From: Tectiglobus sp965224045
GTDB lineage: Bacteria; Pseudomonadota; Alphaproteobacteria; Rhizobiales; Hyphomicrobiaceae
Assembly: GCA_965224045.1 (NCBI GenBank)
Contig: CBDCYD010000015.1
Coordinates: forward strand, 62,001 to 126,000
Reading direction: 5' to 3'
Length of the DNA: 64,000 bases
The notes under the pieces were generated by a model, which saw only the letters and a program-made list of their open reading frames with translations, was not told where the DNA came from and did not search any database. The translations under genes were made by a program, and so were the position numbers. Below are positions 8,785 to 17,740 of this stretch, in pieces (the first letter of the stretch is position 1; every line of letters begins with the position of its first letter).

Positions 8785-9144
8785 ATGACCAGACCGAACG
8801 CCTGCAGGTTCTTGAGACTAATCGTGTTCGGTCTGGTTGGCACGGCGGGTTGCGGGCCGAGTTATTCGGCCTCGCTGGTCAATCAGGATGCCCGCACCGT
8901 CGAAATTACGATCATCAAGGGCGCCTCGCGCACCAACGAGACCATCGCTGCCGGCGGACACCGTGAAAACCTTTGTCCGAACGGGTGTATCGTGCGGATC
9001 GACAAAGACCCCAAGCGCGACTTCATTCTCGAAGGAGACGAACGCGTGTCGATCGAGAGTGGGCTGCTTTACTATGATGGCGAACTCGTGCCCGATGCGA
9101 CGCGCAAAGGAGCCGCGACCGGGCGCGGCAAGGCCAAGCCCTGA
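8785..9144 (+). CDS. putative small lipoprotein or secreted protein
   Basis: A 119-residue protein directly after the H1-like gene (17 bases between). It opens with a basic N-region and a hydrophobic core ending in VGTAGC, close to a lipobox though threonine at -3 is not canonical. The mature part is beta-rich with a C-P-N-G-C pair of cysteines (LCPNGCIVRI) that could form a disulfide, and the tail is basic. ATG 8785 has GGGAAG 7 bases upstream; a TTG two codons earlier is less likely. No family is recognised. A shared transcript with the H1-like gene is likely from the spacing, but a shared function is not implied. Confidence 0.6.
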   Translation: MTRPNACRFLRLIVFGLVGTAGCGPSYSASLVNQDARTVEITIIKGASRTNETIAAGGHRENLCPNGCIVRIDKDPKRDFILEGDERVSIESGLLYYDGELVPDATRKGAATGRGKAKP

Positions 9145-9349
9145 GCGATGGAACGAACGAGGTCTTGCGCCCGCGTTTGGAGCACGAACGGGATTGCTAT
9201 GCTTGCGCTTCGGCTCCGGCAGGTGATTTTGGCATTCACTGTTCGTGCGTGATCATCTGAAATGCAACTCTTCTGCCGCGCGTAATTTGGTCCGAGACCA
9301 GTCGGACCGGCGAAATGCGCAGCGTCGCTGCGGGTGAGACGGGACGCAA

Positions 9350-10084
9350 TCAGGGTGATTTCGGAGGGCGGACGCGCTCAATGGCGGCGCTGACTTGCGA
9401 CTTGAAGCTGAGTTCGATGGCCCGGTCGACATCATCCATAGTGACATCCGCGCGTCCGAGGTCAGCGAGGCTCGTGATGCCGTGCTCGCGCACACCGCAG
9501 GGCACGATGCCTGAAAAGTGCTCCAGGTCCGGATTAACATTCAAACTGTAGCCGTGATAGCTGACCCAGCGGCGTACGCGAATTCCGATGGCCGCGATCT
9601 TGTCCTCGCACGCCTTGCCACGCTCCGGCCGGCGCACCCAGACACCGACGCGATCAAGCCGGGTTTCGCCGACGATGTCAAACGTAGAGAGCGTTGCCGT
9701 CAGCCATTGTTCCAATAGGCCGACGAAAGCGCGGACATCGCCGGTCCGCCGCTTGACATTTAGCATGACGTAGACAATGCGCTGGCCGGGGCCGTGATAA
9801 GTGAACTGCCCACCCCGTCCTGTCCGATAGACCGGAAAGCGGTCCGACTGCAGGAGGTCCTGCTCGCGAGCACTGGTTCCCGCAGTGTAGATCGGAGGGT
9901 GCTCCAACAGCCAAATGAGTTCCGGCGCCTCACCGGCCGCGATCCTTGCGGCACGCTCCTCCATGGCGGTCACGGCGACGGGATATTCGATGGGCGTTTC
10001 GGAGACGGCCCACTCCACCGGAGTGTTGTCGGCCACCGCCGTGGTCAACGGCGCGCGATGCACCTGGGAAACTTTATTCGCCAT
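9350..10084 (-). CDS. lipB: octanoyl-[acyl-carrier-protein]:protein N-octanoyltransferase
   Basis: A 244-residue LipB. It moves octanoate from acyl carrier protein to the lipoyl domains of 2-oxoacid dehydrogenases and the glycine cleavage H protein, before sulfur insertion by LipA. The signature RGGQFTYHGPGQ is present (about 89-100), followed by the catalytic Lys162 (in EDKIAAIG) and Cys196 (in SGIVPCGV), and the conserved SYHGYSLNVN segment. Length is normal for the family. The gene runs towards the lipoprotein gene and away from tRNA-Leu, with about 170 bases of apparently empty sequence before the tRNA. It is core metabolism, which marks this side of the tRNA as the original chromosome. 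Confidence 0.95.
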   Translation of the reverse strand: MANKVSQVHRAPLTTAVADNTPVEWAVSETPIEYPVAVTAMEERAARIAAGEAPELIWLLEHPPIYTAGTSAREQDLLQSDRFPVYRTGRGGQFTYHGPGQRIVYVMLNVKRRTGDVRAFVGLLEQWLTATLSTFDIVGETRLDRVGVWVRRPERGKACEDKIAAIGIRVRRWVSYHGYSLNVNPDLEHFSGIVPCGVREHGITSLADLGRADVTMDDVDRAIELSFKSQVSAAIERVRPPKSP

Positions 10085-10253
10085 CGTCGGTATCTATATC
10101 TATTCCTGGTCCGATCGCTTCCTTGTCCGGTTGGCGGAAGCCGGTATCGGGTGGCCAACATATGGTGCGACCCGGCTGCTTGCAATTTGCCTGAAAGCTT
10201 GATATTCGACGCGACCTTGGCGCCCCGCCGTCCGACGCGGCGCCACTTGGTGT

Positions 10254-10338
10254 GCGGTCGTGGCGGAATTGGTAGACGCACTAGCTTGAGGGGTTAGCGG
10301 GGCAACCCGTGGAGGTTCGAGTCCTCTCGACCGCACCA
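10254..10338 (+). tRNA. tRNA-Leu (anticodon GAG)
   Basis: An 85-base cloverleaf with acceptor stem GCGGTCG/CGACCGC, D-arm TGGCGGAATTGGTAGACGCA, anticodon stem CTAGC/GTTAG closing the loop TTGAGGG (anticodon GAG, reading CUC/CUU), a long variable arm of the class II type, a T-arm GGTTCGAGTCC, and an encoded CCA end. The class II variable arm and anticodon identify leucine. An integrase gene begins about 90 bases downstream, so the 3' end of this tRNA is the likely attachment site of the element that follows. Confidence 0.95.
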
Positions 10339-10428
10339 TATGCGCCTAAGTGATTGATACATAAAAATATCCTGTGGATACAGGCGCTTAGTTTTCCATC
10401 CGTTACAAAGAGTCGATACAAGACGGAT

Positions 10429-12381
10429 GTGGACGACTTGGCCAAATACCCTCATCTCACCCGCCATGGCAAGCAAGGCACGTTGCGCTTCAGACGTGCG
10501 GTGCCGTTTAAGCTGCGCCCGATCATCGGCCGCACGGAAATCGTTGTCAGTCTGAAGTCCGCAGATCTCGGCCAAGCCTTGCCGCTTTATCATCAAGTGT
10601 CGGCAAAGACCCAACAACGGTTCGACGAAGCGACCGGGCAATCAACAGCGTGCGACGCCGGCAACTCTGCGACGAGTGCTCACTTATCGTCTGTATCGAT
10701 TGAACACGATCGGGCTGTGCAATCTGGTGATCTCGCGTCCGTTGAAGCCGATCACTACGCGCAATGTGTCACTGACGAACGCGCCCATCGAGAGTCGATT
10801 ACCGCCGCAGCGTTCTTTGACGAACATAGCTTCCGGCAGGGACACATCGTCGACCTGCCCAATGCTGTGCAGCACGACATTCGGCAACGCGCGTTTCGCA
10901 GTGCATCCGTTATTAACAAAAGCCCCATTCAACCGCTGTCGACCAACGAAATCCTGTCGCGCTCATTTCGGGAGTGGTTGCGCGAACGCATCGGCACACT
11001 CACGCAACTTGTTGAATGCCGCAATTGGTCCGGCTTGGTCGACTATTTTCAAACTGACCAAACCGACGCCAACGTGTTGTTCCGCATGGCTCGGGCTGAG
11101 TTGCAGTTCCTTGTCGAAACACTGAACGCGGATCCCACGGACGCTGCTAACCCTTTGGTCCGCGGTGAACTTCACCAACCCAGCGCTCAAGCGCGCGCTT
11201 TGCAGTGCGACGGCCAGGTCGGGCACACGTCGCCAACATCAGAAGTTGCTCCTTTGCTTTCTACTGTGGCGCAGGAGTGGGTTGCCTATCACGTTGGACC
11301 GTCAAAGATTTGGAGCGATGAACGGCGCGACCAGTGTGAACGCATTATCTTGGACTTCATCGACGTATGCGACGACAAACCGTTCTCGGACTACGTCAAG
11401 TCGGATGGCCGAAAGTTTCGAGACCTCATGCAACGGTTGCCAGCCAACTTGGAAAAGCGTCGTCACCTTTTGGATGTCCACGAACGCAACCTGGAACTTA
11501 TCGCGGCAAGGGCTGAAGAAGCGGGTTGGACGCCGCAAACCATAAGCAACGTCAACAAGAAGCTCGCAATCGTCGGGCAATGCTTTAAGTGGATCTCTCA
11601 GAATTACGACGAATGTAGTGCTAATCCCGTGCAAGGCTTGACGGTCAAAATCAATCGCAGTGCCAACGAAGAGAAGGACCCTTTTGAGCTCCGCGATCTG
11701 ATTACGATCTTCCACGCGCCGGTGTATGTCGGTTGCCAAGACGAACGCCATTGGTACAAACCAGGTTCGACGGTACTTTGGAACTCACCCAAGTTCTGGA
11801 TTCCGCTCATCGGCTTCTTCACCGGTATGCGCAGTAATGAGATTTGCCAGTTGGCAACGGACAACTTCTGCGAACACAACGGCCTGCATTTCATTACGTT
11901 ACCGCCTACGATGCGTCTCAAAACGCGATCATCGGTGCGCAACGTTCCACTTCATCGCGAGCTTGTCGAATTGGGCCTATTGGATTTCGTGCGGAGGTGC
12001 AAAGGACCACTATTCCCCAAACTGCCCGTGCACAAGACGGAGCGTTTGTCGGACGGTTTTGGCAAACATTTCCGCCGATTCCTTGAGTCGCTTGGTGTCA
12101 AACGTCCGCGCATCGATTTCCACTCCTTCCGCCATACGTTTGTGGCTGCGGCGCGAGCAGCAGGCATGGACTTTGAAGCGCGTGAACGCATTATCGGACA
12201 TACGTTGAAGGATCAGCCGGGTCGCTACGGCAACAAGTTCAATGATGAACGTCAGGATATGGCGTTGATGGCGGTACGGCATACCGAATTGCAGAAACTC
12301 AGATTCCAAGGTGTGGATCTGACACATCTCAAAGTTCGGTCAGCCTCCGCCGCCGAGACTGGTAGCACGACAGACAGCTAA
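10429..12381 (+). CDS. large tyrosine recombinase (element integrase)
   Basis: A 650-residue site-specific integrase. The N-terminus PHLTRHGKQGTLRFRRAVP is the beta-rich DNA-binding domain seen in many tRNA-associated integrases. A long, variable middle region and a core-binding domain follow. The catalytic set is visible: R468 (TGMRSNEIC), H565 and R568 (HSFRH), H591 (IIGHT) and the nucleophile Y600 (GRYGNKF). It lies about 90 bases past tRNA-Leu, reading away from it, the usual layout of an integrase at attL. A GTG at 10429 is preferred because it puts the conserved start near the N-terminus; a TTG at 10354 is possible. Base composition is slightly lower in GC than the core genes to its left. 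Confidence 0.87.
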   Translation: MDDLAKYPHLTRHGKQGTLRFRRAVPFKLRPIIGRTEIVVSLKSADLGQALPLYHQVSAKTQQRFDEATGQSTACDAGNSATSAHLSSVSIEHDRAVQSGDLASVEADHYAQCVTDERAHRESITAAAFFDEHSFRQGHIVDLPNAVQHDIRQRAFRSASVINKSPIQPLSTNEILSRSFREWLRERIGTLTQLVECRNWSGLVDYFQTDQTDANVLFRMARAELQFLVETLNADPTDAANPLVRGELHQPSAQARALQCDGQVGHTSPTSEVAPLLSTVAQEWVAYHVGPSKIWSDERRDQCERIILDFIDVCDDKPFSDYVKSDGRKFRDLMQRLPANLEKRRHLLDVHERNLELIAARAEEAGWTPQTISNVNKKLAIVGQCFKWISQNYDECSANPVQGLTVKINRSANEEKDPFELRDLITIFHAPVYVGCQDERHWYKPGSTVLWNSPKFWIPLIGFFTGMRSNEICQLATDNFCEHNGLHFITLPPTMRLKTRSSVRNVPLHRELVELGLLDFVRRCKGPLFPKLPVHKTERLSDGFGKHFRRFLESLGVKRPRIDFHSFRHTFVAAARAAGMDFEARERIIGHTLKDQPGRYGNKFNDERQDMALMAVRHTELQKLRFQGVDLTHLKVRSASAAETGSTTDS

Positions 12382-12432
12382 ACCGACTTGGCTGCGAAGA
12401 ACTATTTCCACAGAAATCTCTAACTCGGTGCA

Positions 12433-12452
12433 CGACTCGATTTACTGAGTCG
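12433..12452. other. inverted repeat after the integrase gene
   Basis: A perfect 6-bp repeat CGACTC/GAGTCG with an 8-base spacer lies about 50 bases past the integrase stop. There is no T-run, so it is either a weak hairpin or a protein-binding site near the integrase end of the element. Confidence 0.35.
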
Positions 12453-12636
12453 CGTCAAGTGGTTGCGCGAAACGCTGTGCAAATCAAGACGACAACACTG
12501 GGTTTGATGTGTTTGACCTTGACTCCCCGAGATCCTAACGCCGACCGATCGCGCGCTAACAAGTGATTCGACCTGATCCTCCCCCACGGACGAGCACTTG
12601 CAGCGCTGGACTGTCAGGTAGTCTCGGGAGGATCCA

Positions 12637-14202
12637 TTGCGGAGAACGAAGAGCCATAGCACGCTAGGATTTGACGATCTCGACCCCGAGGCGTTCAAGT
12701 TGGCCGGAGTGGTAAAGGGACGCGGGTTACGACAGTTGCCACATGCCGTTGCCGATGACCGCCGGCTTTGGGCTGGCGCCTTGGGGATGTTGGCTTTCAG
12801 AACCGCGCATGAAGCGGGTGACTATGCCCTCAACCAGGTCAACATGAAACGAATATTCGGTCTGAGTAAGGACCGGTTCTACAAATTCCTGAAATGTCTC
12901 CTCGAAAGTGGCTATTTGCGGCGCCATCAACCGAGCAAGTTTGCGCCAGATGGTTCGTTCTCCTTTACACGAGAAGAACTCTGCCTGGACCCGCCACCGC
13001 CCGGTCGAGAAGGGTACGCGATCTGGGGAGCCCGAGATTTTAATAGTTTGCACGGGCTCGACATGGAGTCGGTCGGCGTACTGGTCTGGCTGTATTCTCA
13101 TGCGCCCGGGATTGAACACACGTTCTGGCAAATCAACAACCGTTTCGAAATGCCGACTGCTACGTTGAAACGTCGATTGCAGGCGCTCGTCGACAGAGGA
13201 CTGGTCGAAAGGGCCAATAACGGTCGAAACGAACGTGGTGAATTCACCGGACCGTCTTACCGCCTCGCGACTGGACATGAGTTGTTCGTGAAACGCCAGA
13301 GCAACGCGACTGCTTTGCCTCTCAAAAAACAATGCGGCCAGGCGGCCTCTAATGGGGTGGCGGCCAACCAAGACCCGGAAACGGAAAATCCAGAACCGAT
13401 TCATCCGGACACGCCAACTTCGGAAACTCACAGCAATGATTGTTGCACGGAGAATAGCCATGACACGGAGAAAGAAGACATACACGTGAGCTTTACACGT
13501 CGCACAGCGACGTGGCGACAGGACTTGCACGCGACCATCCAAGAGGAAGAAGATCCTGAATATGATGAACCAAGTCGGGTTTGGGAACCAGATTACGAGT
13601 GGCTTGATCTCGATGATTTCCGCGCAGACCCAGAGTTGGTAGATGACCTCACTGAGGAGCTACCCGATGAGGCCATGTGGTCCGAACTTCGCCTCGCCAC
13701 CGGCGGTAGAATACACCCGTACTTTCGCGGCACTCCATACTTGGATGAAATCCGATGTTGGATAGCCTCGATCGCCCAATCCGGCGATCTGTCAAATTTC
13801 GAAGCTTGGCAGTGGCTGCTGGGCTGGACTGTTCGGCGCGTTGGCTCAAAGGATGGCAAGTTCCTCAACGATTCCGGTCTGATCCTTCGGCCGATTCCTC
13901 ACATGATCCAAGCTGGCTACTGGAACGATATGCTCGAGCGTCTTGAGGACTCCGACACATCGAGGTTGATTGATCCAGAACTGATCGAAGTTCAGGGCGA
14001 CGGTTACTTTCGTCTATGCGGCGAAAGCGACGTTTATCTGCGGCAACTGCTAGAAATGCTGGAGGCGGAAGAAGATCTCGGTCACCGGTACTCAGTTTCA
14101 ATCAAATCCGGCAGCCTACGCAATTGGTCGATGGTTCGGCAATATGTCGAAATCAGAGAAAAGGAGTACGGAATACTCTCTGGTCACGAAGACTACTGGT
14201 GA
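12637..14202 (+). CDS. winged-helix protein resembling plasmid/phage replication initiators
   Basis: A 521-residue protein with a TTG start; GGGAGGA lies 5 bases upstream and decides it. Residues about 40-100 (LWAGALGMLAFRTAHEAGDYALNQVNMKRIFGLSKDRFYKFLKCLL) and 140-205 (WQINNRFEMPTATLKRRLQALVDRGLVER) each look like a winged helix-turn-helix. Paired winged helices are the plan of RepA-type initiators and of helix-turn-helix proteins carried on integrative elements. A low-complexity acidic linker (about 240-330) leads to a second alpha-helical domain of about 170 residues with no recognised family. Position directly after the integrase suggests a replication or maintenance role for the element, but this is inferred. 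Confidence 0.55.
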   Translation: MRRTKSHSTLGFDDLDPEAFKLAGVVKGRGLRQLPHAVADDRRLWAGALGMLAFRTAHEAGDYALNQVNMKRIFGLSKDRFYKFLKCLLESGYLRRHQPSKFAPDGSFSFTREELCLDPPPPGREGYAIWGARDFNSLHGLDMESVGVLVWLYSHAPGIEHTFWQINNRFEMPTATLKRRLQALVDRGLVERANNGRNERGEFTGPSYRLATGHELFVKRQSNATALPLKKQCGQAASNGVAANQDPETENPEPIHPDTPTSETHSNDCCTENSHDTEKEDIHVSFTRRTATWRQDLHATIQEEEDPEYDEPSRVWEPDYEWLDLDDFRADPELVDDLTEELPDEAMWSELRLATGGRIHPYFRGTPYLDEIRCWIASIAQSGDLSNFEAWQWLLGWTVRRVGSKDGKFLNDSGLILRPIPHMIQAGYWNDMLERLEDSDTSRLIDPELIEVQGDGYFRLCGESDVYLRQLLEMLEAEEDLGHRYSVSIKSGSLRNWSMVRQYVEIREKEYGILSGHEDYW

Positions 14203-14219
14203 GAGACGGTTCACAGCGT

Positions 14220-14456
14220 ATGGAACCAGGACATGACGTTGCAGGTAACCCGACCGACATTCTCCGTCAGCGCCTTACGGCTAATGCTTTGACCCAGCGA
14301 AACAAGGATACAGAGTTAGTTAGAGCGAGGCTCAAGTTTCAGGAAGTAAGCATACCGCGGGCGGACCTGTGCGGGCAGCCGCGACTTCCGGTCGATGATC
14401 TCATCGACGCGCTGGATAGGCTGCTGCCCCAATCCCGGCCAGCCAACCGGGATTAG
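14220..14456 (+). CDS. possible small element protein (78 residues)
   Basis: An ATG frame begins 17 bases after the stop of the winged-helix protein and encodes a 78-residue, charged, helix-prone sequence (NALTQRNKDTELVRARLKF, then DDLIDALDRLLPQ). The leucine/arginine spacing allows a short coiled coil. There is only a weak purine run before the start. The amino-acid make-up looks protein-like, but no family is recognised and the frame could be fortuitous. Confidence 0.35.
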   Translation: MEPGHDVAGNPTDILRQRLTANALTQRNKDTELVRARLKFQEVSIPRADLCGQPRLPVDDLIDALDRLLPQSRPANRD

Positions 14457-14743
14457 GAGGTTGCAACCGAGTGAACCGATACCTGGGCTGCCTCTGCCTT
14501 CGAGACAAATAGCCAGAAATGCCAACGGGTTGCCTCGTTGCTTCCATGTCGTGGTGATTGTTGCACCATGTGCTGGCGGTTGCGCCACCGCGTTCCGGTA
14601 CGGTTCCCGCCAGGTGGCGGTGGCGCTTCGGTAGGGACGCCAAGAGCCAACCGGAACGGATTGACCGGTACTCCTACGTCGCTACGCGATGTGGGTGGCT
14701 TTCTCGGAGAGGCGCTGCCCGGACGCATGTCGGTACAGCAGAC

Positions 14744-14986
14744 CTAGTCCCGAAGGCGAACACCCTGTCCGCCGTCACGGCTTATCTCTCCGCGTTCGAG
14801 GATCACAACACCGGCCCTTTCGAGAGCTTCACGAATTTTGTTGCGGTTTGCCTCGTGAGGGCGGGAGCGGCCAGTCTCAAAATTCTCGATGGTCGCGACG
14901 GCCAATCCTGCCTCTTCGGCAAGCTGTTCTTGCGTCCATTGTATGAGCGCTCGACCCGCTCTGCATTGCGCCCGTGATATCGACAT
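14744..14986 (-). CDS. XRE family helix-turn-helix regulator
   Basis: An 80-residue Cro/CI-type protein. It begins MSISRAQCRAGRALIQWTQE and shows the classic five-helix pattern: W-T-Q-E-Q-L-A-E-E-A-G-L (helix 2), A-V-A-T-I-E-N-F-E-T-G-R (recognition helix), then a final helix with ALERAGV and a C-terminal VIL strand. The shorter ATG is used because the family starts with S-x-x-Q-x-R-A-G-R-A-L. Proteins of this size and pattern are frequent in Hyphomicrobiales and on integrated elements, where they act as repressors. It faces away from the next gene, leaving about 90 bases of shared upstream DNA with the membrane protein gene at 15074. Confidence 0.8.
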   Translation of the reverse strand: MSISRAQCRAGRALIQWTQEQLAEEAGLAVATIENFETGRSRPHEANRNKIREALERAGVVILERGEISRDGGQGVRLRD

Positions 14987-15073
14987 TTGGTGCGCATGGC
15001 AGCACCGCATTTACAGCACAATCGAGAGTAATTAAAGTTAGGGAAAATCCCGATCTTTTCTGATGGAAGCGGT

Positions 15074-15979
15074 ATGACACTCTTCGTATTCCTGGGGGCG
15101 GCGTTTCTTGGTATCTGGGGGCTAACGGCGCTTATATTCCGTTCCGGCAGCCGTCGCGCTGGGCTTGCTATGTTGGCTGCAACATCCGCGCTGCTTTTCC
15201 ATGGCGTCCATCTCGCGGAGCGAGACGCGCGAGCGCTCGGATTTCAGTCGCTTGCCGACCGCACGGAAGCACGAGACGCCGGCATTATGGACGCTGCCGT
15301 CTGGATCAACCGGCAGGCCGCAGTCCGCGCACAACGTGAAGCCGATCTTGCCCAGCAGCAACGGCAGGCGCATCTGGCAAACCGACAACGGTTGGAAGCG
15401 GAGGCTGCTGCGGCTGGCTTTAGTGGCGTTGCTGCATTCGAGCGGGCAAAGGCGGTCGGATTCGCAACGAAGGAAGCCTACGATCGCCATCTTGCACGGG
15501 AAGCCTTCCTCGAAGTTCCCCGCGACCAACGGGCGTTTGTTGAGGCAATCGCCAAGACCAAACAGGACTACAATGACGCGAACAATGATATTGTTCGCGG
15601 AGGGCTTAGGGCGCGGCGCAAACAGGAGATCTGCCGAATACTCAATCGGCGCGCAATCCGCGGTTGGGTCGGCAAGATCAAGTTGCTGACCACAAATACA
15701 GAGGGTCACGGCGTGGTTGCAGTTGATATCGACGATGGTCTGACGCTTAAGACATGGAACAACACGTTCAGCGATATCGTTCACAAGACGCTGATCCCGC
15801 CGACGACAGAAACCTTCAAGCAATTGTCCGAGCTCAAGGTTGGTGATCGTGTGAAGTTTTCCGGTAGGTTCTTTGCAAACGACGTTGACTGCATCCACGA
15901 GGCCAGCATCACGCTGCGCGGCGCCATGCTCGATCCCGAGTTCATCATGCGCTTCAGCGATTTCCGTGTTCCACAATAA
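15074..15979 (+). CDS. membrane-anchored protein with a C-terminal beta domain, unknown function
   Basis: A 301-residue protein. Two hydrophobic stretches (about 1-20 and 27-43) form a hairpin anchor. A glutamine/alanine-rich coiled coil follows (NRQAAVRAQREADLAQQQRQ), then a short repeat with G-F-x-x-x-x-A-F/Y pattern. The C-terminal 130 residues look like an OB-type beta barrel, with K-V-G-D-R-V-K-F-S-G-R-F as the key strand. A cysteine in EICRILN and another near VDCIHE may pair. No enzyme motif is seen. It may be co-transcribed with the small membrane protein that starts 31 bases later. GGAAGC precedes the ATG. Confidence 0.6.
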   Translation: MTLFVFLGAAFLGIWGLTALIFRSGSRRAGLAMLAATSALLFHGVHLAERDARALGFQSLADRTEARDAGIMDAAVWINRQAAVRAQREADLAQQQRQAHLANRQRLEAEAAAAGFSGVAAFERAKAVGFATKEAYDRHLAREAFLEVPRDQRAFVEAIAKTKQDYNDANNDIVRGGLRARRKQEICRILNRRAIRGWVGKIKLLTTNTEGHGVVAVDIDDGLTLKTWNNTFSDIVHKTLIPPTTETFKQLSELKVGDRVKFSGRFFANDVDCIHEASITLRGAMLDPEFIMRFSDFRVPQ

Positions 15980-16010
15980 CACCCATGCTAGTCAAAGGCG
16001 GAAAACGACA

Positions 16011-16433
16011 ATGACCACGGTAGCAAAATTCTCGTACTGGCAAATTGCTGACCGCATGCTGGCAGGCGTTAGCCTTGCCATATGTTTGGCCGTTGTGATG
16101 ATGGCATTCACAGTCTCGGAGTTTCCGGAAACTCTAATTGCTTGGTGCCTTCTGTTCATCCCGATTGTATTGATTTTTGCATTCATTGATCGGCACGGTG
16201 AGGAGACCTTGCCCGGCGCGCTGAATCTCACCTCGATCGAGCTGGCCGCAAAAGGGATTGGCTACAGCCGTGCCATCGAAGAAGACGGTTTGCTGATTCT
16301 GGAACGATCATGGCAACAGCCCTACATCGGTGATCATCGCAGAATTACAGTGAGCAAGGCGAACGGCCGGACGAGAGTTGTTGGCCCGCGCCGCGAAGTC
16401 CTCAAGCTCCTCGCGGCAGTGCCGCAAACTTGA
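16011..16433 (+). CDS. small two-helix membrane protein, unknown function
   Basis: A 140-residue protein; the ATG at 16011 has GGCGG about 10 bases upstream. Two transmembrane helices occupy about 17-35 and 42-60 (AGVSLAICLAVVMMAF and LIAWCLLFIPIVLIFAFI), and the remainder is a soluble domain with basic end (RRITVSKANGRTRVVGPRR). The soluble part has a pleckstrin-like beta pattern (LLILERSWQQPYIGD), but I cannot assign a family. It lies 31 bases after the previous membrane protein gene, which suggests an operon. Confidence 0.6.
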   Translation: MTTVAKFSYWQIADRMLAGVSLAICLAVVMMAFTVSEFPETLIAWCLLFIPIVLIFAFIDRHGEETLPGALNLTSIELAAKGIGYSRAIEEDGLLILERSWQQPYIGDHRRITVSKANGRTRVVGPRREVLKLLAAVPQT

Positions 16434-17172
16434 TGGCCAAGCGAGTTGCTTTGAACGTCGGTTGTATGCATCTGCGATCGCTCAACCTGGTTCCCAGAAC
16501 GGCCACATTCGTTCCAGGGATGCTCGTCCCAAATTGCGGGCGTTCCTGCTTTAGTGAAATGCTTCACTGACTTAGGGGAAGTGAGCGAAATCCCACTTGC
16601 GGTCATTGACTGGTCGTGCCGCCACTGACCTATAATGTCCGCTGCTGGTGATCGCTGCCATTGCAGCGCAAAATGAGCATGTCGTGACGGGCCACTTGCT
16701 GCCGTGGCCATTTGTAATATTGCTTTATGCAAACGTTGAAAGTTTATCGTTCACTGCAAGTCCCAGGTCTCAGCTCACGACCGGCTATCGATTGTGCTTT
16801 CATAGTCGATAGAAGCAAGAATGTGCTTCTCGCACAATGTTTGCAGTCAATTCCTATTGTCCTTGGCGCTCAAGAAGTGGTCATTTCTCCGACGAACAAC
16901 GCGTGCCCGCCTAATTGACCAGCAAACCAGCGACTTAAGAAATGTCCCAAGAGCTTCACCGCGCTCTAGCCATATTGATTGGTTGCGTCGCAAAAGTGTC
17001 ATTTCGGCCTCCGCACATCTGTCAGTGGACGATGTACTTGTCACCTGTGTTGCGGGTAACGTGCTCGACGCGATTAAGCGATCATTGGATCAGTTGGTTT
17101 GAAAGGCTGCTTTCACTCGATTGATCGAGCACGCTCAACGGAATGTATGCGTGAGCTTCATGCTCGTCGTTG
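16434..17172. other. non-coding stretch, no gene recognised
   Basis: About 740 bases without a convincing coding frame on either strand. Frames of 60-130 codons exist but lack ribosome-binding sites and protein-like composition. The stretch has lower GC than its flanks and may hold decayed sequence. Confidence 0.5.
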
Positions 17173-17430
17173 TCACGACTTGTTCGATAGTGGTGCCGAC
17201 AGGGTGTCAGGTAGATCCACGCGTCGCTTCAAGTTCACCTTGGTCGTATAGTCATCGTCATAGACGACTAAAGGACAAATGGCATTGAAGGGCGGCGTGC
17301 GGAAGATCGATCGTAGCTCAACAGAACTCAGTTCACCTGCCTCAACCGGATCGGCTTGCGTGGCGTTGAATCCTTGACCGGCAATGATGACCACAGACAA
17401 AGCACAGATTGGGATGAGTTGACGAAGCAT
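17173..17430 (-). CDS. small secreted protein of unknown function
   Basis: An 85-residue protein whose ATG at 17430 follows GAGAGGA by about 9 bases. It opens with a signal peptide (MLRQLIPICALSVVIIAGQG, cleavage near ATQA). The mature chain is short and acidic early, has a single cysteine in FNAICPLVVYDDDYTT, and ends basic. No family recognised. It faces the upstream region of the winged-helix/TPR regulator gene at 17741, about 310 bases away. Confidence 0.55.
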   Translation of the reverse strand: MLRQLIPICALSVVIIAGQGFNATQADPVEAGELSSVELRSIFRTPPFNAICPLVVYDDDYTTKVNLKRRVDLPDTLSAPLSNKS

Positions 17431-17740
17431 TGCGAATTCTCCTCTCGGCTGGGCGACGTAGCGCCGCCTCACAACGGCATTCCCGGCGAGCCGCAATCGA
17501 GGTCTTTCTGAGGCATTCCCTGGCCCAACCGGGCGCCTCTCAAACTAGTGCCATTGAGAAAGCAAGGCTTTGGAATGGCGTTGATTTTCTCTTGGGAAGC
17601 GCTTGGAAATTGCTTAGGAGTGCGTCAGTTCCAGGTGCTCTGGCAACGATTTGAAAGGAAGGCTATACTGCACGTCAGGTAGATGGACGTCGGATTTGAA
17701 CCCGCGCCGCCGCTCGACCCCGGAGCAGTAGGCAATTGCA

